Positions 56,766 to 64,000 of a stretch of DNA of 64,000 nt are shown here, one piece after another. Source of the stretch: Lasiosphaeria ovina (taxonomy: Eukaryota > Ascomycota > Sordariomycetes > Sordariales > Lasiosphaeriaceae); the NCBI GenBank assembly GCA_033439765.1, contig JAULSN010000006.1, forward strand, positions 1,054,001 through 1,118,000, in the 5' to 3' direction. The notes below the pieces were generated by a model. That model searched no databases. It worked only from the letters and a program-made list of their open reading frames with translations, and was not told where the DNA came from. Made by a program: the position numbers and the translations under genes. The stretch's first letter is position 1, and each line of letters starts with the position of its first letter.

Positions 56766-59700
56766 ATGGCTGCTATCATCTACCGGCCGGCTACGGCGCC
56801 CATTGCTAACACAGAGAACGAGGGCCTGGTGTGCCTCGAGCTCGAGGACGGCTCAACCTATCAGGGCTACAGCTTCGGCGCCCCCAAGAGCATCGCCGGA
56901 GAACTCGTCTTCCAGACCGGCCTGGTTGGCTACCCCGAGAGCGTGACCGATCCCTCGTACCGCGGCCAGATCCTCGTCATAACCTTCCCCTTGGTCGGCA
57001 ATTATGGCGTGCCATCGAGAGAGACGGTCGACGGGCTTCTCGGCGATCTGCTTGCTCACTTCGAGTCCTCCCAAATCCACATCGCTGGTCTCGTGACGGC
57101 GTCCTACGCTGGCGAAGACTTCTCGCACTTCCTCGCGACCTCGTCCTTGGGCACATGGCTCAAGGAGCAAGGGGTTCCGGCTATATACGGTGTCGATACT
57201 CGTGCCCTGACGAAGAGGATCCGGCAGAAGGGAAGCATGCTAGGCCGTATGTTGCAACAGAAGCGAGATCTGACTAACGGAGCCTCCAACGGCATTGTCA
57301 ACCTCGACCTTTTCAACACGCTTCCAGGCAAGGCAGGGGACTGGAAGCCTTATTTTGAGTCAATTGAGTGGTCCAACCCCAACGAGAAGAATCTCGTGGC
57401 AGAGGGTGAGTTTCGAGGAGACCTTAGGTCATATTCATGCTCATCACCTCTTAGTTTCCATCAAGTCTCCAAAACTATACCGGCCGCCCGCAAAGACGGA
57501 TATCAAGAAGCACCCGTCAGGCCGCCCCATTCATATTTTGTGTCTCGATGTCGGTATGAAATACAACCAACTGAGGTGTTTCCTCAAGCGCGGAGTCGAG
57601 GTCCTCGTCTGCCCGTGGAATTATGACTTCTCCGGCGAAAAGTACGACGGTCTGTTCATCTCCAACGGCCCCGGCGACCCGGCAGTCATGGATTCCACCG
57701 TGAAGCATATCGCTGCCGCTATCGCGGAAAACCGTACGCCAGTGTTTGGTATCTGCTTGGGCCATCAATTGCTTGCCAGAGCCGCTGGCGCAGGAACCGT
57801 CAAGATGAAGTTTGGCAACCGAGGACATAACATCCCTTGCACGAGCATGGTGACTGGAAAATGTCACATTACTTCGCAAAATCACGGCTATGCTGTCGAT
57901 GCCGCCACCCTTCCCTCAGGATGGCGGGAGCTCTTCGTTAATGCCAATGACGGCAGTAATGAAGGCATAATGCACGTAGACAAGCCGCACTTTAGCGTTC
58001 AGTTCCATCCTGAAAGCACCCCCGGCCCGCGGGATACCGAATTCTTGTTCGATGTTTTCATCGACACCGTCATGGAGTGCGCCACCGATAGCAGCCTGCT
58101 GACGAAGGCTGTCCAGTTCCCCGGCGGCACAGCCGAGGAGAACAACAAGCTTCATCCCCGCGTCCATGTCAAGAAGGTTCTTGTCCTTGGAAGCGGCGGT
58201 CTCAGTATCGGTCAAGCCGGAGAGTTTGATTACTCGGGAAGCCAGGCCATCAAGGCGCTGAAAGAGGAAGGCATCTACACCGTCCTCATCAACCCGAATA
58301 TCGCTACGATCCAGACGTCAAAGGGCCTGGCTGACAAGGTTTACTTCCTCCCTGTCAATGCCGAGTTTGTCCGCAAAGTCATCATCTATGAGCGCCCCGA
58401 TGCCATATACTGCACCTTTGGAGGCCAAACGGCCCTGCAGGTGGGAATCCAGCTCAGGGATGAGTTCGAGGGGCTTGGAGTCAAGGTCCTGGGAACTCCT
58501 ATCGACACTATCATTACGACTGAAGACCGTGAGCTTTTTGCCCGGAGCATGGACTCGATTGGCGAAAAGTGTGCCAAGTCAGGGTCGGCCAGCAACCTAG
58601 AGGAGGCGCTCAGAGTTGTCATGGACATTGGATTCCCCGTCATTGTTCGGGCAGCATATGCCCTTGGCGGACTTGGCAGCGGTTTCGCCAACAACGAGCC
58701 CGAGTTGATCGACCTTTGCAACAAGGCCCTAGCCGCTAGCCCTCAAGTTCTCATTGAGCGCAGTATGAAAGGCTGGAAGGAGATCGAGTATGAGGTCGTC
58801 AGAGATGCTCAGGATAACTGCATCACGGTTTGCAACATGGAAAACTTCGACCCGCTCGGAATCCATACCGGAGACTCGATCGTTGTTGCTCCTTCCCAGA
58901 CGCTATCGGACGAGGACTACAACATGCTTCGTACAACCGCTGTCAACGTCATTCGTCATCTCGGAGTTGTTGGCGAGTGCAACATCCAATATGCGCTGAA
59001 CCCATTTTCCAGAGAGTATTGCATTATCGAGGTCAACGCCAGACTCTCCAGGTCCTCGGCCCTGGCTTCCAAGGCAACCGGATACCCATTGGCCTTTGTT
59101 GCCGCCAAGCTAGGTCTCGGTATCCTACTGAAGGACATTTCGAACTCGGTCACAAAGGTCACATGTGCCTGCTTCGAGCCGTCTTTGGACTACGTTGTTG
59201 TCAAGATGCCTCGCTGGGATCTCAAGAAGTTCACGCGCGTCTCTACCCAGCTCGGATCGTCAATGAAGAGTATTGGTGAGGTCATGAGCATAGGCAGAAC
59301 CTTTGAGGAGGCCATCCAAAAGGCTATCCGGGCTATCGATTTCCAAAACCTTGGATTCAACGAGACAAAGGCGCTCATGTCGATTGACGATGAGCTGCAG
59401 ACGCCCTCGGACCAGCGTCTTTTCGCTATAGCCAACGCTATGCATGCTGGCTATTCGGTAGACAGGATCTGGGAACTGACCAAGATCGACAAGTGGTTTC
59501 TGAACAAGCTTAAGGGCCTAAGCGACTTCAGCAAGCAGATGAGCGACTACACCACCAGCGACATCGCCAACCGGCTCGGCCTTCTCCGCCGGGCGAAGCA
59601 GCTTGGTTTCTGCGACCGTCAGCTGGCCAAGTTCTGGGACTCCAACGAGCTTGCAGTCCGGCGTATGCGTCTCGAAGCCGGTATCACCCCCTTTGTCAAG

Positions 59701-62700
59701 CAAATCGATACCGTCGCTGCCGAGTTCCCGGCCTTCACCAACTATCTTTACTTGTCCTACAACGCCAGCGAGCACGATGTCTCGTTCGACGACCAAGGTG
59801 TCATGGTGCTAGGCTCCGGAGTTTACCGCATTGGTTCCTCTGTCGAGTTCGATTGGTGTTCAGTCAGGGCCATCCGCACGCTTCGGGCGGCCGGCCTGAA
59901 GACCATTATGGTCAATGTATGTTGCCGACTTTCCTTCCTTTTCCTTTCCTTTTCGAACGTCCAGTTGTCCCTTTCCACACGCACGTCTCTTTTTCCACAT
60001 ATACCTCCCCTTCAACGCTGCCCCTCCATCAACAACACACTTCTTGCCCCTTTCTGACGCGCACGGACCACTATCCCCCTTACACGTCCCTTTTCAACAC
60101 TATGTCTCCTTCAACAACACCCCCGCATCGGGTCTATTTCAGTGTAATACTTGCTAACAACGGTCGCAGTTCAACCCCGAGACGGTATCGACCGATTACG
60201 ACGAGGCTGACCGGCTATATTTCGAGAACATTACCATTGAGACGGTGCTGGACATTTACCAGCTGGAGTCGGCCACGGGGGTTTTGGGTGCGATGGGCGG
60301 CCAAACACCCAACAACATCGCTCTGCCATTGCACCGTTCTGGTGTAAAGATCCTCGGAACATCGCCTGAAATGATTGACAATGCCGAGAATCGGTACAAG
60401 TTCTCTCGCATGCTCGACAGAATCGGCGTCGACCAGCCCACGTGGAAGGAGCTGACGAGCTTCGAGGAGGCCAAGACTTTCTGCAAGAGCGTTTCTTACC
60501 CGGTGCTAGTCAGGCCATCGTATGTTCTCTCGGGAGCAGCAATGAACACGGTCTACTCCGAGGCGGATCTTGAGGCCTACCTCCAACAGGCTGCCGATGT
60601 CTCTCCTGAGCATCCAGTTGTCATCACCAAGTACATTGAGAACGCCAAGGAAATCGAGATGGACGCCGTGGCTCATAATGGCAAGATGGTGGGACACTTC
60701 ATCTCGGAGCACGTCGAAAATGCCGGCGTCCATTCGGGAGATGCCACGCTTATCCTCCCGCCTCAAGATCTTGAGAAGACGACGATCCGGCGCATCGAAG
60801 AGGCTACCCGCAAGATAGGAGAGGCGCTCAATGTCACAGGCCCTTTCAACATCCAGTTCATTGCCAAGGACAACGACATCAAGGTGATTGAGTGCAACGT
60901 TCGAGCATCCCGCTCGTTCCCGTTCGTCTCCAAGGTTATGGGTGTTGATCTTATCGAGATGGCCACCAAGGCCATGATGGGCCTTCCTTTCGAGGAGTAC
61001 CCTGCCGTCGAACGTCCGGCCAACTGTGTCGGTGTCAAGGTCCCCCAGTTCAGCTTCTCGCGCTTGTCGGGAGCGGACCCCGTGCTAGGAGTTGAGATGG
61101 CTTCGACCGGAGAGGTGGCTTCCTTTGGCTCCGATAAGTACGAGGCCTACCTGAAAGCATTGCTCTCGACTGGTTTCAAGATTCCCAGGAACAACATCCT
61201 GCTTTCTATCGGGTCCTACAAAGACAAGAAAGAGATGCTCCCGTCGGTGGCCAAGCTTCAGAAGCTGGGGTATAAACTCTTTGCCACGGCCGGAACCGCC
61301 GATTTCCTCCAGGAGCACGACATTCCTGTGCAGTACCTCGAGGTTCTCGAGCAAGAGGAGGACGACCAGAAATCCGAGTACTCGCTCACGCAGCATCTGG
61401 CCAACAATATGATCGACCTTTATATCAACTTGCCGTCGAACAACAAGTACAGGCGGCCCGCCAACTACATGAGCAAGGGTTACCAAACGCGCCGTATGGC
61501 GGTCGACTATCAGATTCCGCTGGTCACCAACGTCAAGAATGCCAAGATCTTGGTGGAGGCTATCGCCAGACACTTCGATCTCGATATCAGTGTCCGTGAC
61601 TATCAGACAAGCCACCGGACCATTGTGCTCCCGGGGCTGATCAACGTTGCCGCGTTCGTGCCAGGGCTGGTCTCGAACGGAAGCGAGGATCTGTACAGTG
61701 TCACCAAGGCTTCTATCGCCGCGGGTTTCAGCATGATCAGGGTCATGCCTCTCGGCAAGACTGGTTCGATCACGGACGCCATTTCGCTCAAGGTCGCTCA
61801 GCAAAACAGCAAGCGCGGCAGTTACTGCGACTTCAATTTCTCAGTCACTGCCACTTCCAACAATGCCAATCAGATTAGCCATGTCGCTGGCGAGGTTGGG
61901 TCGCTGTTTATTCCGTTCAACCACTTGTCAGACAACATTAGCAAGGTCGCCGCTGTCGAGGCTCATTTTGACGCCTGGCCCACGCACAAGCCCATCATCA
62001 CAGATGCGAGAACCTCTGACCTGGCTTCGATCCTCCTGCTTGCAAGCCTGCACAGCCGCCGGATTCACGTCACCGCGGTCTCTACCAAGGATGATATCAA
62101 GCTCATCGCGCTCGGCAAGGAGAAGGGCCTCAAAGTCACCTGCGACGTGTCCGTCTACTCGCTGTATCTCTCTCAGAAGGACTACCCAGGCTGCCAATTC
62201 CTTCCCACCATTGAGGATCAGGTCGCACTGTGGGAGCACTTGGAGACGATCGATGTCTTCTCCATTGGAAGCCTGCCATACCAGCTCGCCCACTTCTTGC
62301 AGAAGCCCACAGGTGCTGCCGTTGGAATTGCCGACGCACTTCCGCTCTTGTTGACTTCGGTCACGGAGGGCAAGCTCACTCTGGAAGATATCAAGACGCG
62401 CCTACATGACAAGCCCATGGAGATATTTGAGCTGCACGACCAGGTTGGCACGTCTCTGGAGGTCGAAATTGACCGCCCGTATGCTGTCCCTGCCTCTGAA
62501 GTCTGGTCGCCTTTCTCTGGAAAGGTGATGAGAGGCGCAGTTCAGCGTGTGACATTCCAGAGCAAGGTTGTCTGCCTTGACGGCGCCCTCTTGCCTGATC
62601 TCCCCAAAGGCAGCGACATGTCGACGCACGGGGCGATGCCGCCACCAGCTGTTTTGTCGTCGCCACCAACCAGGCCGGTGCACAGTTCCATGGCACTGTT

Positions 62701-63847
62701 CCCCGACGGCTTGGCTGGGTCTCGTCCAGGATTTGTGCGGCCGAGGACTACCGATAATACCCCTTCCGCTCTGAATGCCTTGGCTCGTGTCCCGCACATG
62801 GATGACCTTGGCCCCTCCCTGAGCTTGCAGCCCAAGACCTCGCCGCTCCTAGAGCTGGTCTCGGGCCCGTCTTCCTTCAAGAACGCGCATGTCCTATCGG
62901 TCGCACAGTACACTCGGGCAGATCTCCATCTTCTCTTCACTGTGGCTCAGGAAATGCGTCTTGGTGTCCAGCGTGATGGCGTCTTGGATATCCTCCGTGG
63001 GCGTGTGCTCTGCACATTGTTCTACGAGCCATCCACTAGGACTTCGGCATCTTTTGACGCCGCAATGCAGCGCCTCGGTGGCAGAACAGTCGTCATCTCG
63101 ACTGCACACTCATCGGTGCAAAAAGGCGAGACGCTACAGGATACTCTGCGGACTCTTGCGTGCTACGGCGACGCCCTTGTCCTCAGACACCCCGACGAGA
63201 AGTCGGTTGATGTTGCGCGGAAGTTCTGCCCGGTTCCAGTAATCAACGGCGGCAACGGTAGCAAGGAACACCCTACACAAGCCTTCCTAGATCTCTTCAC
63301 AATCAGGGAAGAACTAGGCACTGTTCAAGGCCTGACAATCACGTTCGTGGGCGATCTCCTGTATGGAAGACCGGTTCATTCGCTGGTGTATCTCCTCAGA
63401 CACTACCAGGTCAAGGTCCAGCTCGTTTCGCCCAAATCACTGCGTCTCCCGGCCGCCGTCCGTAACCAGTTGGTAGAGGCAGGACAACTGGTCTGTGAGT
63501 TGGAGACCCTGACGCCAGAGATATTGGCCAGGAGCGACGTCTTGTACTGCACCCGGGTGCAGAAGGAGAGGTTCGATGACCTCGGCGAGTATGAGAGAGT
63601 CAAGGATTCCTACCGCATCGACAACAGCACGCTGAAGCATGCCAAGAGCAGCATGGTGGTGCTACACCCGCTGCCGAGGAACGATGAGGTGGCGGAGGAG
63701 GTGGACTTTGACCAGCGCGCTGCGTATTTCCGACAGGTAAGAGAATACTTATATGCAAAGAAACCTTGTCGTGCTAACAGTCAATTGCAGATGAGATACG
63801 GCCTGTACTGCCGCATGGCTCTTCTGGCGCTGGTCATGTCTAGTTGA
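56766..63847 (+). CDS. URA2: Carbamoyl-phosphate synthase / aspartate carbamoyltransferase (fused)
   Basis: Four exons in phase: 56766..57405, 57455..59916, 60170..63736, 63791..63847; introns of 49, 253 and 54 nt (the last in frame); 2241 aa (pyr-3 in Neurospora). Order: glutaminase, with catalytic Cys314 in [10 protein letters not shown] and His398/Glu400 in QFHPES; both halves of the CPSase ([40 protein letters not shown]) with a regulatory end; a dihydroorotase-like segment (about 1490-1830) in which the metal-binding HxH is absent ([13 protein letters not shown]), so it is inactive as in other fungi; a linker; and ATCase with [14 protein letters not shown] (from 1986), [12 protein letters not shown] and [20 protein letters not shown]. 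It catalyses the first two steps of pyrimidine synthesis and is normally feedback-inhibited by UTP. Start chosen as MAAIIYRP, just before recognisable family sequence. Confidence 0.96.
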
Positions 63848-64000
63848 TATACCCGCATCTCTTTCACATAATCAATCTTTGGGTTTGAAGGAAAAGTTTT
63901 TGCCCAACTACAGACAAGCTACTTCTTGCAAAATTGCCCGTATTAAAATACGAGGGAGAGAGACTCATCGTAGAGATTTGATAAATTTCCAAGAATATAG
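63848..64000. other. 3' flank of URA2
   Basis: Short AT-rich downstream sequence with a CGTATTAAAATACG palindrome near 63939-63952. Nothing else seen. Confidence 0.4.

Noticed and set aside
59917..60169. Separate genes for the two halves of URA2
   Set aside because: The apparent break is a 253-nt intron with GTATGT donor, TTGCTAAC branch point and CGCAG acceptor; joining restores [20 protein letters not shown].
1..64000. CRISPR arrays, bacterial operons, rRNA or tRNA genes
   Set aside because: Intron-bearing eukaryotic genes throughout; I saw no regularly spaced repeats and no convincing tRNA T-loop/anticodon pairings on reading, though a tRNA scan was not possible.

Overview
This is a 64-kb window of a filamentous ascomycete nuclear genome. 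Short introns (about 37-250 nt) with GTRNGT-type donors and CTAAC/CTGAC branch points, a fungal fused CPSase-ATCase, a Dicer-like protein with the fungal C-terminal zinc motif, and transposons decayed by C-to-T change at CpA (RIP-like) all point to a Sordariomycete, probably Sordariales. The order is inference; no species can be named from the sequence alone.

Left part (1-25 kb) is an accessory region. It opens with the 5' end of the mitochondrial RNA helicase SUV3 (minus strand, cut by the window edge). Next is a decayed transposon island (about 1.0-5.0 kb) with several copies of one LTR-like repeat and a 650-bp inverted repeat pair. A GH64 glucanase pseudogene, an intact APH-family kinase-like gene, a hairpin element, a 144-bp MITE-like element and a string of broken genes follow. 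The broken genes are two truncated genes joined tail to tail, a FunK1 protein-kinase relic, an unrecognised multi-exon relic and a pseudogene stopped by CAG-to-TAG. A second intact APH-family gene (with one intron) and a minisatellite close this part.

Right part (28-64 kb) is mostly ordinary conserved genes: a 920-aa serine-rich protein with an MGFLSF start, Dicer-like DCL1 (4 exons), PDX3 pyridoxamine-phosphate oxidase, TAP42, an unrecognised 796-aa protein, a small 78-aa membrane protein, the YVC1 vacuolar TRP-type channel (5 exons, one intron only 37 nt long) and the 2241-aa URA2/pyr-3 protein (4 exons). Among them lies an FHA-kinase pseudogene (45.8-47.3 kb) that has lost the catalytic loop.

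No single operon-like system is present. What ties the accessory part together is decay: at least three broken kinase-fold genes plus two intact APH-like ones, several with RIP-type stop codons, on the same window as DCL1, a core enzyme of the RNA-silencing defence against repeats. Exon joins given here were worked out by hand from splice motifs and reading-frame continuity and were not tested against transcripts.
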